The position numbers and the translations under genes are program-made. DNA of 64,000 bases from Balaenoptera acutorostrata (taxonomy: Eukaryota; Chordata; Mammalia; Artiodactyla; Balaenopteridae), in contig NC_080082.1 in NCBI RefSeq assembly GCF_949987535.1, forward strand, positions 27,321,164 to 27,385,163, given 5' to 3'. Below, piece after piece: positions 1-12,817 of the stretch. Under the pieces are notes generated by a model. The model ran no database searches. It worked only from the letters and a program-made list of their open reading frames with translations, and was not told the origin of the DNA. Every line of letters starts with the position of its first letter. The stretch's first letter is position 1.

Positions 1-429
1 TACCTTTAGAAAAATGTGAATGTATTTTGAGCCCAACATTAAAAATGATGTGAAAGTAAAGATGAAGCTTTAATTTGAGAGTTTGTGTGCATAGCAGCAT
101 TGCAGCTGTCTTGGATGCCACTTAAAGAGAGAAGACAAGAGATTTAAGGGTATTAATTGCTCCTGTCAGAAGCCAACCACTCAGCTTTACCATATCATCA
201 CTCTGGACCAGTCAGTAACAATTTGGTCTGCCTGGCTATACTCCTTTAGCATGTGGTTTGTAAACTTCTCCAGCAGCTCCACTGAAAAGATTTGACAGTT
301 GCTTACTTTTTAGCTAGCTGTTAAAGCTGATGTTGAGGTGATAGAGCATCATCCACTGTGCTTGTAATGGATACCTCCTGTTGTTGCCTTGAGGGCTTAG
401 GAGATCCTTATCCCTGCTATACCTCCTGC

Positions 430-545
430 CTCTTAAAGGTAAACCCTTTTGGGAAAGCTATGATATAGTTGAGGCCTAATTTTACAAATGGGGAGGGGGA
501 AGCATAGAGGTTCATCACTTATTCAAGGTCATTTACCCTTGTGTT
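430..545 (+). repeat. MIR fragment
   Basis: A degenerate match to the MIR core (TTTTACAAATGGGGA, then a GTTCATCACTTATTCAAGGTCA-like part split by changes). It is an ancient, short SINE fragment. Confidence 0.55.
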
Positions 546-739
546 AATGTGTAGTTACTGGTCTTATGGCTTTAAATTTTGAATTATTTTAAAAATTGCT
601 TAAACTTAGCTTAAAATTTCATTTTGTAAAAATTACCATATACTTGTAAAAATTAAAATACACTTGAGTACAAAGTGAGTTTGGAAATCCCATCACATGC
701 TTGTAATTCCTGCTTTAAATTATAAAGGTAATATATGCC

Positions 740-1730
740 CCCATCCCCAGTTTTGTTAAGAAAAATTTCACACGTACAGAAAAATGCAAAGAATAATACA
801 GTGAACAATCCCATAACTGCTTCCTAGATTAAACGGTTAATGTTTTGCCATGTTTATTTTCTCTATATTTTTATATTTTTACTGAAGTATTTGATCCCAG
901 ATGTTTCAGCCTGTATCTCCTACAAATTAAGACTTCTGGCATAGTCATACTACATCTAAGAATATTAAATACTTTTAGAAAAATTTTTTATTAGAGTATA
1001 GTTGATTTACAATGTTGTGTTAGTTTCAGGTATACATCAAAGTGAATCAGTTATACACATACATATATCCACTGATTCCTTTCCCATGTAGGCCATTACA
1101 GAGTGTTGAGTAGAGTTCCCTGTGCTATACAGTAAGTCCTTATCAGTGATCTATTTTGTATATAGTAGTGTGTATATGTCAATCCCAATCTCCCAATTTA
1201 TCCCTTACAGAATATTAAATACTTCTATAATATCCAGTCAGTTTAAAAACTTCCCCAGATGCCTCAAGAATATCTTTTATAGCTTTTAAAAAAAAAATTT
1301 ATTTATTTATTTGGCTGCGGCAGGTCTTAGTTGAGGCATGTGGTCTCTTAGTTGCGGCATGTGGGATCTAGTTCCCTGACCAGGGATCGAACCTGGGCCC
1401 CTTGCATTGGGAGCGTGGAGTCTTAATCACTGGACCACCCTTTTATAGCTTTTTTGAATCAAGCTCAGATTACTGTTCACATTAAACCTTTTCATTTTGG
1501 TTTTGTAATCTAGAACAGACCCCACTTATTCCTCTCTCTTCCTGCTGACTTTCTCTCTGGCTGGCGATTGTAGGCCAGTGGTCTGGTAGAATAATCCAAC
1601 ACTTGGATTTGTCTGATTAGGTTCTCATGTATAGTTAAACTTGTTCCTTAAAACCCTTTATTTCCTGTGAATTGATAGGTGTAGAGGTGTGGTTAGGTTT
1701 ATGTTAGCCATCTTTGGCAAGAATACTCCA
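740..1730 (-). mobile_element. Old LINE-1 fragments with a younger LINE-1 3' end inserted
   Basis: 740-960 and 1215-1730 resemble antisense 3' regions of old LINE-1 (L1M type). They are interrupted by 960-1210, a younger antisense 3' end (ATAGTTGATTTACAATGTTG; CCCTGTGCTATACAGTA). A SINE lies at 1288-1439. Confidence 0.6.
1288..1439 (-). mobile_element. CHR-type tRNA-derived SINE, antisense
   Basis: The poly-T/TTTATT tail is at the left and the tRNA-like head at the right (GACCAGGGATCGAACCTGGG, an antisense B box). It is flanked by the 14-bp duplication CTTTTATAGCTTTT at 1274-1287 and 1440-1453. Confidence 0.9.
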
Positions 1731-3029
1731 AAGTGACACTTCATATTGCAACACATCAGTAGGCACATTTGTTGGGTAGTCTCACCATTAGTAACTTGAT
1801 CATTTACTTAAGGTAGTGACAGCCATATCTCTATGGTAGAGGGACATTTTTTTCCCTTTGTAATTAGTAGGTAATCTGTTGGGTAATACTGTACAAATGT
1901 CCCAGCAGACTTTCACCTGAGGTTTTTTAGGCATTGGTGATTCTTGCCTGAATCAGTTTTTATACTGGTCAGGGGTATTACACAATGGTAACTTTATTTT
2001 TCTTTTATACTTTCTAAATTTGTTAGCCAGCACCCTTCTGGTGCATCTTGTCCTGCCTCTTTAAGTATAATCATGGATTTAGGGATTCTTATTCACTGTA
2101 TTATAGTCATAGTCAATTTTTTTACCCTATGATTTATTGGAAGGAACTTTTATCCATAGTGGCTTACTGAAATTTCAGATTTAGATAACACATTTTCATT
2201 TAATCTTCTGTTTATGTCAGGATGCTTAACTGTTTGGAATTTTCTTCATCTGCACACATATAAAGAACTTAGAATTCATAGAAAGAAATTTGTGGCTGCA
2301 AAAAGTAAACTTGATCACCAGTGTGTGTGGATTCAAAAATATATGTTTGAGATAAATTAACAATTTAGAGTATACAGATTGGCAATAGTAAAATCACCAG
2401 ATTATCTCTATGTTTTGTTCCCTCAAGCATTTCTAAATGATGCTGCATTTAGGGAAGATTATAGAAACATTGATTATAAGTTCCTTTTGGTGCTCAGATA
2501 GACCCAAAATTAGAAGAATCCTTTTAATTGGCTCGTTTCTCTCTGACATTATCCCCTTGAAATTTTTGAGTGTTTTCCTATTTTTGTCATAGGATGAGCC
2601 AAACTCACCTTACATCTTCCTTGTTAGTCATACCTCCAAGGAACCTTGGTTCTTTCTAGTATTTAGAAACCATGATCCAGAAGTTAGATGGGCTCATTGC
2701 TTTTGGGGTATCACTTAAGGTGTATAACACATTGATTTGATACATTTATATTGCAATATGATTGCCATTGTAGTGTTAGCTAACACCTCTATCAATGTAT
2801 AATTATCATTTTTTCTAGTGGTGGGGACAGTTAAGATCTTAGCAGATTTAATGTTTATAATACAGTTTTGTTGTGTGTAATCACTGTACTGTGTATTAGA
2901 TCTCCAGGACTTATTTATCTACTAGTTGCAAGTGTGTACCTTTAAACACCCAGTCCCCCACCCCCTGGTAACCACCATTCCACTCTGTTTTTTCAAGTTC
3001 AATTTTTTTACATTTTAATTAATTAATTT

Positions 3030-3313
3030 TTAAATAAACTTATTTATTTATTTATTTATGGCTGCTCTGGGTCTTCATTGCAGCGCGCAGGCTTTTCATT
3101 GCGGTGGCTTCTCTTGTTGTGGAGCATGGGCTCTAGGCGAGCAGGCTTCAGTAGTTGCGGCTTGCAGGCTCTAGAGCGCAGGCTCAGTAGTTTTGGCGCG
3201 TGGGCTTAGTTGCTCCGCGGCATGTGGGATCTTCCTGGACCAGGGCTCGAACCCGTGTCCCCTGCATTGGCTGGCAGGCAGATTCTTAACCACTGCGCCA
3301 CCAGGGAAGTCCC
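3030..3313 (-). mobile_element. CHR-type SINE, antisense, inserted in LINE-1
   Basis: Has a TTTATTTATTTATTTATGG tail, the CTTCATTGCAGCGCGCAGG body, the tRNA-like CCAGGGCTCGAACCCGTG and the CACCAGGGAAGTCCC head. Confidence 0.9.
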
Positions 3314-3789
3314 TTAATTTATTTTTTATTAAGATACGCTCAACATATTAGTTTCAGGTGTACAACATAATGATTTGAAATTTGCATATGTTTCAAAATG
3401 ATCACATTAAATCTAAACATCACCACACATAGTTATGAAAAAATCTGTTTTTTCCTTTTTTCCTGACTTTCAAGATTTATTCTAAAAGTTGTACATTCTA
3501 AATGTTGTACATTACATCCCCAGGACTTATTTACTTTATAACTGGAAGCTTGTACCTTTTGACCACCTTCACATAAAAATTTAATACGTGCGTACCTCTG
3601 GAAACCATCAATCAGTTATCAGTTCTCTGTATCTATAAGTTTGGTGAGGGGTTTTTCTTTGTGGAATAGAAGGGAAGTCATGGTCTTTGACTCATCTCAC
3701 TTAGCATAATGTCCTCAGGACCCAACCATGTTACAGCAAATGGCAGGATGTTTTTTCCCCCTCATGGCTGAATAGAATTCCATTGTATA

Positions 3790-3978
3790 CAGAGTTGACT
3801 CTTGAACAATGTGGAATTAGGGGCATCAGTTCCCACATATAACTTTACAGTTAGTGTCATTATGTGCAGTTCCACATCTAACCACAGATTGTGTAGTGCC
3901 GTAGTACATATTTAGTGACAAAACCTGCGTATAGGTGGACCCACATAGTTCAAACCTGTGTCATTCAAGGGTCCGCTG
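3790..3978. mobile_element. Tigger/pogo-like non-autonomous DNA transposon
   Basis: The terminal inverted repeats CAGAGTTGACTCTTGAACAA and TTCAAGGGTCCGCTG are imperfect complements. TA dinucleotides lie at 3788-3789 and 3979-3980, as expected for Tc1/mariner-type insertion. The host LINE-1 reads through cleanly if the element is removed. Confidence 0.75.
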
Positions 3979-4527
3979 TACATACTGCATCTTTATACAT
4001 TCGTCCATTGATGGACACTTAGGCTGTTTCCATATGTTGGCTATTGTGAATAATACTGCAGTAAACATGGGAGTACAGATATCTCTTTGATAACCTATTT
4101 TCATCTTTGGATGTATACGCAGAAGTGGGATTGTTGGATTGTATGGTAGTTTTTAATTTTCTGAGGAACCTCCACATTGTTCTCCACAGTGACCGAAACA
4201 GTTTATAATCCCACCAACAGTGCATAGGGGTTCCCTTTTCTCCACATCCTCGCCAACACTTAACCTGTTGTCTTCCTATTGATAGCCATTCTTACAGGTG
4301 TGAGGTGATATCGTGGTTTTGATTTGCATTTCCCTGCGGATTAGAGTTTTAATGTACCTGTTGGCTATTGTGATGTCATCTTTGTCTACTTAGTTCCTCT
4401 TCCCATTTTTAAATCACATTTGTTTTTTGTGTTACTGAGTTGAATGAGTTCTTTATGAACTTTGAATATTAACCGCTTATCTGATACATGGTTTGCAAAT
4501 ATTCTCTCCCTTTCTGTAGGTTCTCTT

Positions 4528-4863
4528 CTTTTTAATAAATAAATTTATTTATTTTATTTATTTATTTTTGGCCGCATTGGGTCTTCGTTGCTGCGTGCGG
4601 GCTTTCTCTAATTGCGGCGAGCAGGGGCTACTCTTCGTTGTGGTGCACGGGCTTCTCATTGTGGCTTCTCTTGTTGCAGAGCACGGGCTCTAGGCACGTG
4701 GGCTCAGTAGTTGTGGCTTGTGGGCTCTAGAGCACAGGCTCAGTAGTTGTGGCACACGGACTTAGTTGCTCTGAGGTATGTGGTATCTTCCTGGACCAGG
4801 GCTCGAACCCATGTCCCCTGCATTGACAGGTGGATTCTTAACCACTGTGCCACCAGGGAAGCC
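4528..4863 (-). mobile_element. CHR-type SINE, antisense
   Basis: A full-length antisense copy flanked by CTGTAGGTTCTCTT at 4514-4527 and 4864-4877, inserted in LINE-1. Confidence 0.92.
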
Positions 4864-4973
4864 CTGTAGGTTCTCTTTTAATTTTGTTAATTGTTTCTTT
4901 TGCTTTTAAGTTTGTTGTGGCCTTGTTGGTGGTGGTTTTTTAAAATTGTGACCCACATGACTGGATGTGCATT

Positions 4974-5331
4974 TTATTTATTTATTTTTAAATTTATTTA
5001 TTTATTTATTTTTGGCTGCGTTGGGTTTTCGTTGCTGTGCATGGGCTTTTTCTAGTTGTGGCTAGCAGGGGCTACTCTTCCTTGCGGTGTGTGAGCTTCT
5101 CATTGTGGCTTCTCTTGTTGTGGAGCACGGGCTCTAGGTGTGTGGGCTTCAGTAGTTGTGGCACGTGGGCTCAGTAGTTGTGGCTCGTGGGCTCTAGGGC
5201 GCAGGCTCAGTAGTTGTGGCGCATGGGCTTAGTTGCTCTGCGGCATGTGGAATCTTCCCAGACCAGGGCTTGAACCCACGTCCCCTGCATTGGCAGGTGG
5301 ATTCTTAACCACTGTGCCACCAGGGAAGTCC
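4974..5331 (-). mobile_element. CHR-type SINE, antisense
   Basis: A full-length copy with a TTTATTTATTTTTAAATTT tail and a head ending CACCAGGGAAGTCCC. It contains extra GGCTCAGTAGTTGTGG units. It is inserted in LINE-1. Confidence 0.9.
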
Positions 5332-5548
5332 CTGGTTTTTTTCTTTTTTATGATTGCTTTGGCTATTCAGCATCTTTTGTGATTTCATAAAAATTTTAGG
5401 ATTTTTGTTTTTCCTATGGAAAATGCCGTTGGAATTTTGATAGGGATTCTGTTGAATCTATAGATGGCTTTGGGTACCAGGGACATTTTAACAATATTAA
5501 CTCTTTCAATCCATGAACACGGAATGTCCTTCCATTTGTTCCTGTCAT

Positions 5549-5870
5549 TTTTTTTTTTTAAAGTTTATTTATTTATTTATTTTTGTCTGTGTTGGATCTT
5601 CGTTGCTGCACACAGGCTTTCTCTAGTTGTGGCGAACGGGGGCTTCTCTTTGTTGTGGTGCGCAGGCTTCTCATTGCGGTGGCTTCTCCTGTTGCAGAGC
5701 ACAGGCTCTAGGTGTGCGGGCTTCAGTTGTGGCACATGGGCTCAGTAGTTGTGGCACATGGGCTTAGTTGCTCCGCAGCATGTGGGATCTTCCTGGACGA
5801 TGGCTTGAACCCGTGACCCTTGCACTGGCAGGCGGATTCTTAACCACTGCAACACAAGGGAAAGCCCCCT
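5549..5870 (-). mobile_element. CHR-type SINE, antisense
   Basis: An antisense copy between TTCCTGTCAT repeats (5539-5548, 5872-5881), inserted in LINE-1. The head is slightly degraded (AACACAAGGGAAAGCCCC). Confidence 0.9.
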
Positions 5871-8508
5871 CTTCCTGTCATCTTTCTGTTGATTTCTTTA
5901 AACAAAGTTTTGTAGTTTTCATTGTACAATCTAGTATGTTTTATTAGACTCAATTAGGAAATTTTAAAAATGAGTTCCTGTTGATACTTCTATTTCGAAT
6001 TAAATATTTCAGGTTTTTTAAAGTTTCATCTTTACTACATTGATCTGCACTGAATCTGGATTCCTAATAATTATTTGCTGTATCCAGTAATATATAAAAG
6101 TAGCTTAAAATTGCAATAAAATATTATTGCTAACAGTAAGCTTATTGAGTCAAATTTCTTTGAATTTTCTCTGTCCTTAAAAATATATCCCACTGTACCT
6201 CAAGGATGTTCACATACTGTGTTCAGTAGTTTCTTGAAATATTTGTTTTCACTGTGTTCTTTGTTATCAGCTTGATATTCCAGTTCATTCTTTGTGCTTG
6301 ATATTAGTTTTTTTCTTATTTAATTAAATTTCAAACATAAATATGGTTCAAAAGTCAAAACCATATAAAAGATATAATCTGTGAATTTTTGTTCTGATTT
6401 CTATGTCTTCTACCCAGTTCTCACCCACTCCAGTATAGGTAACTTTTTATTAGTTTATGTCTGATCTTTCCTGTGTATTTTTTGCAAAAAAGCAGCTATG
6501 TATATGTATGTATATATACAAAACAAAAAGTAGCATATATATAGAAATTAAAGCTTAAACAAAGAGTAGACTACTTTGTACATAGTCCGAGATGTTTATT
6601 CACCAGTCACCACCTCATGGCCATTCCTTTGCTTGATAAATATTGCTGCAGTGAATAACATTGTGCATATGTTACATGTGTGAAGTGTATAGATTTCTTG
6701 GACTTCTTTAAAAATGGAATTTTAAGTGAAAGCCTCTCTGTAATCTCTTAATCTAGAGCTTATTTTTTCTGCACATGTTAACATGAATGTGTTTATGGGA
6801 TGGGATCATGCTGTTCAGAGTACTGCAGCTTTTCAGTCAGTGTCATGGGTATTCTTTTACATTAACACTTAGAGGATTAACTATAAACCACAACTGCTTT
6901 GGTATTCCTTAGATTGGATGTTCAGGAAACAATTTGTAATACTGTGTAGTGTTCTCCAGTTAAAATGTGAAGTAATTTTACATAAGTTGGACTTCTACAT
7001 ACCATTTTATAAGCTTTCTTTCATTTTCCAGTGTGTAGTGAACGTTTACAGCAAAACTACGTTTTAAATGTCTGTTTCATATGTTGGGTGGGATTCCATT
7101 GCATTTAGGTAGATAATCCTTCACTGATGGATATATAGATTGTTTCTAAAATTTTTAATATTAGGAAAAATATTGAGAACACACTTAAACAGTCTTCCAG
7201 AATTGCTGTTTTACTTTTTATACAACCGTATCTTTGGGAGATTTTTTGTTATCACTGTTCAGGTAACAGCTGTCTTATAGTATATTGCTGTCAAATGTCA
7301 GTGCCCTTTCATTCATAGTGTTAAATTGAGAAATGCTGGGGGGAATAACAGTAGTAGAATTACTGCTTGGAAGGATTTAGTGTTTTTGTTGCAAGATGAT
7401 TGCTATTATTGTTTCCACTGTTGAAATCCCAGCGCTGTGATAACAAGTCCTTTGGGGTTTTGGAAGCCCTGTGTGCCTGTGTACATTTTTAATAATGAAG
7501 ATAAGGAGGCCTATTGAAGTGGTAGCTGTTTTTGAACTGTTCTTTAAGACTTTGCCTTAATAGGAAATTAATAATTATTTAAAGTCCCTGAGTCCCTGGT
7601 GTATTATGGAGACCAATACTTGGCACTGCATATATAAATAGAATGCTCCTGGGCCACAAATTCCTTACAGTTAAGGAATATCTTGGAATCTCAAATTTAG
7701 TGATCTTGAAAGAATTTAACATTTTAGTGGAAAGCTGTTGAATAGTCGTGTTGTAGCTTTGCACTTAACATATTTCAATAAACATGGCCTATAAAACATT
7801 GTGACCCAATTTATATATATACACATTATGATGCTAAAGGTTAATTGGAAGGGTCTTAACAACTTGATAGTGTATGCTACTGAGGCAATTAAATTAAAAA
7901 TCATCTGTTATTTCCTCTCGTATGATTGTTATTTCTGACTAGGAAAATTTCAGTGGGTTTCCATGCCTTTTGGTAGAGTCAAAATATAGGTTGCAAAATC
8001 CTAAGCTTCAGTTTACAGCTCTTCAAATATGTAGTGAGCTCCTACTATGGGCCATGTAGTGCTTGTAGTAAGTTGGTGAACAATAGACAATTATGATCAA
8101 TGCCTTCATGGAATTTACATATGAGGAGATGGGCAAATATAAATATGTTACCCATGTTTGGTGATGTAATGTGGAAAAAAGGGGGGGGTTGCAATTTTGT
8201 GGTCAGGGTGATCCTCACTGAGAAGGTGACATTTGTGTAGACTTGAAGAAGTGAGGTAGTTAGCCATCTGGGTATCTGGAAGAAGAGGATTCCAGGCAGA
8301 GGCATCTAAGGTGAGAGTGTGCTGGAGAAGCAGCAAGGAGGCCATTGTAGCTAAAGGGAATTGAGCAAGGGGGAGTGAAGAAGAGGAAGGCCAGAAGAGT
8401 ACTGGTGGCTAGATTCCATCAAGCTGTGTTCGTTCATAGGCCATTATAAGGGCTCAGGCTTCCATTCTGAGTCAGTGGAGGGTTTTGAGCACAGGATGAC
8501 CTATCTTG

Positions 8509-8889
8509 AGGTTTTTTTTTTTAAATAAATTTATTTATTTTATTATTTTATTTTATTTATTGTTTCTGGCTGCATTGCGTCTTCATTGCTGTGCTCGGGT
8601 TTTTCTCTGGTTGTGGCGAGGGGGGCACACTCTTTGTTGCGGTTCGCGGGCTTCTCATTCTGGTGGCTTCTCTTGTTGCGGAGCACGGGCTCTAGGCCTG
8701 CGGGCTTCAGTAGTTGTGGCATGTGGGCTCAGTGGTTGTGGCTCATGGGCTCTAGAGCGCAGGCTCAGTAGTTGTGGCACAGAGGCTTAGTTGCTCCGCG
8801 GTATGCAGGATCTTCCCGGACCAGGGATCGAACCTGTGTCCCCTGCACTGACAGGCGGTTTCTCAACCACTGCATCACCAGGGAAGCCC
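8509..8889 (-). mobile_element. CHR-type SINE, antisense
   Basis: A long antisense copy with a TTTATTTTATTATTTTATTT tail, the GGACCAGGGATCGAACCTGTG B-box region (split by changes) and the ATCACCAGGGAAGCCC head. Confidence 0.9.
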
Positions 8890-9233
8890 TGAGTTTTTTA
8901 TATTTGAAAAGTCTTTTTCTTTGGCTGTTGTGTTGAGAATAGACTTGTAGGGAGCAAGGGTGAAAGCAGGGAGACTAGTTAGGAAGTTAACATAGTAATC
9001 GAAGTGAGAAATGATGGTGCTTTGTTATCATAGCTGTGGTGAGAAACGACTGGATTCTGTGTATATTTTATAGGTAGAGCCAAAAGAATTTTTTGACAGA
9101 TTGATTATGGGGAGTGGGGAGTCTAAGAATTTGGCCTGAGTAACTTTAAGGACAGAGTTGGTATCAACTGAGATGGGGTTAACACGTATGGGGTGGAACA
9201 TTATGGGGGGCAGGGTGTGAAGATCAGGAGCTC

Positions 9234-9355
9234 TTTTTTTTTTTTTTGGCTGTGCCACACGGCATGTGGGATCTTGGTTCCCTGACCAGGGATCGAACCC
9301 GAGCCCCCTGCATTGGAAGTGCGGAGTCTTAACCACTGGACCACCAGGGAAGTCC
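9234..9355 (-). mobile_element. Short CHR-type SINE (tRNA-like part plus poly-A), antisense
   Basis: Only the tRNA-like half followed directly by a homopolymer tail, between CAGGAGCTC repeats at 9225-9233 and 9356-9364. Confidence 0.9.
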
Positions 9356-9920
9356 CAGGAGCTCAGTCTTGAATATGTCGTACAATATTTGAGATGTCAT
9401 TAGGAAATTAAATAATATATTTCTAGACATCCTGAGAAATTTGGGTTGGAGAAAGAACTTATAGGAGTTATTGCTGTAGGTGGTTTTGAAAGCCATAAGA
9501 CTGAAGTATATCAAGAAAGTGAATATAGAGAAGTCCAAGGACTCCAATACTGTGAAGTCAAAAGAGGAAGGGCCAGTAAAGGAGACTGAGAACAAGAGAC
9601 CAGTGAAATGGCATTTTAGAAACAAAGTAACAAAAGTGTATCTTGGAGGGAGGGATCAGCTTGTCTAACGCTTCTGGATGATTAAGGTGATCACATGTCC
9701 TAGTTTATACCTGTTGTCTTGGTGTAAATTGTTAATGGTACCCTCTTTATTTTCAGAAGCGTCCTACTTTGGTTAATAAATTATGTTGTCATCCTACTAA
9801 TAGATCTCGTAAGGTGATGGTTCAATATTGGTCATTAGTTTAATGCATTAACTTGCTCATGTAATGAAGATTGGCTTGTTGAAATTTGTGTTACACTAGT
9901 ATCTTTATCCTTCGCAGTCC

Positions 9921-10053
9921 TTTTTTTTTTTTTTTTTTTTTTTTTGGCCATGCCTCGAGGCTCGTGGGATATTAGCTGCCCAACCAGGGATTGAACCTGG
10001 GTCCTGGCAGCGAAAGCGCCGAGTCCTAACCACTGGACCGCCAGGGAATTCCC
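9921..10053 (-). mobile_element. Short CHR-type SINE, antisense
   Basis: A 26-nt T run, then GGCCATGCCTCGAGGCTCGT and the antisense tRNA-like half. It is flanked by near-identical TCCTTCGCAGTCC and TCCTTCACAGCCT. Confidence 0.88.
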
Positions 10054-10518
10054 TCCTTCACAGCCTTTAGATGTTAACATGGAGAAGTTGGAACCCTTGT
10101 CATGGGACTCATATCAGAAGAGAAGATAAAGTTGAAGTGCCAAAGTATCAGGAATTCATTTTCTTGGAAGGTTGTTCAACACTTGTTTTGCTGGATTTGT
10201 GCTGTACCATAGGTAAAAAAATAATTAAAATAGGCTGTGATCACATCTGTTTCATGATAAAGTGATTCTGTTGTCCCTCTGTGTCAGCATTTGTGATACA
10301 AATTCTGAGCAAGGAGAAACTTTATGTCTTGCAAGCTCTTATCATCTATTGCCTTTTTGTATGTAATTGTGAATAATAATTATTAGATGTATGTAATATA
10401 GTGTAAAGTAACTACTGTTCATGTGAATAATATACTTTGAATAATACAGTTTTGGCTGAACACAACTTGTAAAAATTAAGAATACTTTGAATTATATTTG
10501 GCACTAAGAATGGACATT

Positions 10519-10661
10519 TTATTTTATTGTTTTAGTTTTAGTTTAGTTTTTTGGCCGCACTGTGCAGCTTGCAGGATCTTTAGTTTCCCGGCCAGAGATT
10601 GAACCTGGGGCCACAGTAGTGAGAATGCCAAGTGCTAACAACTGGACCACCAGGGAATTCT
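10519..10661 (-). mobile_element. Short CHR-type SINE, antisense
   Basis: Begins TTTTTTGGCCGCACTGTGCA and ends GGACCACCAGGGAATTC. It is diverged and has no clear duplication. Confidence 0.82.
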
Positions 10662-11617
10662 CATCTGTGTCCTTTTTTTTGTCTTAATGAGTATCTTTCC
10701 TGCACAGTTTTGCTTCATTCTTTTTAACAACTGCCTTGTTTGGATATACCATAATTTATTTAAGCAATTACTTTTTGCTGCACTTTCTTTTTGCTATGAT
10801 ACACAGTATTTCAGTCAAAACCTCTGTTTCCTTTGAGTTCTTGAGGCAATGTACATGGAGGGATACAGTCTTAATTGTGGAATTTAGGTTCAGGGGTAGT
10901 GTAAGAAACACTTTTTACAACATTGCCACTTTCAGTTTCAGAAAAGATGGTACCAGTTAATAATGTTGTTAACAATCTGATAAGTCCTCTGTTTTATGGT
11001 GTGTTCTCAAACTTGGATTTTTGCTAGTCTGATACAGAAAATATGCTGTCATCATAATATGAAGGAACAACTTGCTCTAAGAATTTATAGCAAGCAAGTT
11101 TAGTTACATATAATGGATAGATATAAGCACAATTTATCTTTAACTTCTCATATGTTATTACTTTAGAATAAACAAAAATACCTTGCCACATTCCCAAGAT
11201 TCTCTTACTTTTTTTTTTTTTTTAAGGAGGATGTGGAAAAGGATAGCATAGGTAGAATCTTTGCTTTGTATGAACAAAACAGAACAAAAATGTAGGAACA
11301 GTGTAGTCTTTCTACATTGTTAATAAGTTATTAAAGATAAAGGCTTAAATGCCCTTACCAAGGAGCTTTTAATCTTCATGAATTTTCTTTACCTTACATA
11401 GTAAGTTCTGATGTTAATGAAAGTATGAGCAGATTTCAGATCATGAAGCTGTGGACAAGCTTAGCTCCTCGCATTCAAAGATTTTTGTTTCAGCAGTGGT
11501 ACTTGGTGAATTCTTAAAAAAACTTGTGGTGTTTTTTGTTTGTTTGTTTTTTTGTGTTGTGATACAGAATAGTTCCTCTGACTCAGCAGGTTGTTGGAAT
11601 TAAAATGATAAGCATCC

Positions 11618-11913
11618 AGGCTTCCCTGGTGGCGCAGTGGTTGAGAATCTGCCTGCTAATGCAGGGGACACGGGTTCGAGCCCTGGTCTGGGAAGATCCC
11701 ACATGCCACGGAGCAGCTGGGCCCGTGAGCCACAATTGCTGAGCCTGCGCGTCTGGAGCCTGTGCCCCGCAACGGGAGGGGCCGCGATGGAGAAAGGCCC
11801 CCGCACCGCGATGAAGAGTGGCCCCCGCTTGCCGCAACTGGAGAAAGCCCTCGCACGAACCGAAGACCCAATACAGACAAAAATAAATAAATAAATAAAT
11901 TAAAAAAAAAGAA
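11618..11913 (+). mobile_element. CHR-type SINE, sense, first unit of a tandem pair
   Basis: A full-length sense copy from the head AGGCTTCCCTGGTGGCGCAG to AAATAAATAAATAAAT and an A run. It shares private variants with the next unit (CGGAGCAGCTGG, GATGGAGAAAGG, CACGAACCGAAG). The 16-bp duplication AAAATGATAAGCATCC lies on its left (11602-11617) and appears again only after the second unit. Confidence 0.93.
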
Positions 11914-12242
11914 GGGGCTTCCCTGGTGGCGCAGTGGTTGAGAATCTGCCTGCTAATGCAGGGGACACGGGTTCGAGCCCTGGTCTGGGAAGATCCCACA
12001 TGCCACGGAGCAGCTGGGCCCGTGAGCCACAATTGCTGAGCCTGCGCGTCTGGAGCCTGTGCCCCGCAACGGGAGGGGCCGCGATGGAGAAAGGCCCGCG
12101 CACCGCGATGAAGAGCGGTCCCCGCACCGCGATGAAGAGTGGCCCCCGCTTGCCGCAACTGGAGAAAGCCCTCACACGAACCGAAGACCCAATACAGACA
12201 AAAATAAATAAATTAATTAATTAAAAAAAAAAAAGAAAAATC

Positions 12243-12282
<40 letters not shown>

Positions 12283-12303
12283 AAATCCTTAAAAAAAAAA
12301 AAA
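11914..12303 (+). mobile_element. CHR-type SINE, sense, second unit of a tandem pair
   Basis: A near copy of the first unit with an extra 24-nt internal repeat around 12098-12145 (CCGCACCGCGATGAAGAG twice). Its long A-rich tail contains GAAAATCCTT twice. It is followed by AAAATGATAAGCATCC at 12304-12319. Confidence 0.93.
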
Positions 12304-12817
12304 AAAATGATAAGCATCCTGTCATTTTTAGCTATATTGCTGCTTCAAGCTTCCCTTTCTAAATTTTCCTAGTGCAGGAAGGAATTTGGGTTCTGAGGCC
12401 CTTAACTTACTTTTAAGCTAGCCGTTCAAATACCTGAAACATACATCCTAAGATACAACTTTAAGACCAAACTATTGTATGATTCTGAAGCAGTACATAA
12501 GTAGTAAGGTGAATAGATGGGATCTTATAAATAAGTTGTAGATAGTGTGAGAAGAGGGATTGAAATTGTCAGATGAGTGTTTCTTTCCACAGACCCTAAT
12601 TTTACTTAAGTACTTTTCTGTGGCTTCTAAAGGGAATAGTATAAATTATCATTGAAATTGATAGAGTAGAAGCCTCAAATATTATAGGACGTCTTGCTAA
12701 AACAACAACTTTTTTGTGGGGGTGGGTGGGTGTGATATATTTTTTTTGTACCAGCCCTACCTAATTTTTAAAACTTGGCATCTTTTATCAATAGTGGTTG
12801 AGACATCTTAATTTTTT

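Larger units (their letters stand above)
2740..5945 (-). mobile_element. Antisense LINE-1 (3' end to ORF2 region) broken by nested insertions
   Basis: LINE-1 antisense landmarks run in order: the 3' end (2740-3000, 3315-3780), then TTCCATTGTATA joined across a Tigger insertion to the GATGGACACTTAGGCTGTTTCCAT region (3980-4520), then 4865-4970, 5335-5545 and 5870-5945. Four SINEs and one DNA transposon are inserted in it. The ORFs are decayed. Confidence 0.75.
8030..9680 (+). repeat. L2 LINE 3' region, interrupted by two SINEs
   Basis: Contains typical L2 phrases: TTCATGGAATTTACAT, GAAGAAGTGAGGTAGTTAGCC, GATTCCAGGCAGAGG, then GGAAGTTAACATAGTAATC and GGAGTCTAAGAATTTGGCC. It is split by SINEs at 8509-8889 and 9234-9355. 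Confidence 0.65.

Noticed and set aside
1..740. Promoter or CpG island of CNOT1 at the left edge
   Set aside because: The left edge is AT-rich with few CpGs and contains a MIR fragment. It looks like the interior of intron 1.
2740..5945. Ruminant BovB-type LINE
   Set aside because: The landmarks match LINE-1 antisense 3' sequence, not BovB, and the interrupting SINEs are CHR type rather than Bov-tA.
11583..12224. Long open frames on both strands (up to 191 codons) rich in RAFLHRGPSRCG or PGLGRSHMPRSS-type residues
   Set aside because: They are translations of the CHR SINE pair. The same peptides recur wherever this SINE occurs (for example 19570, 31898, 48844, 56421), so they are not genes.
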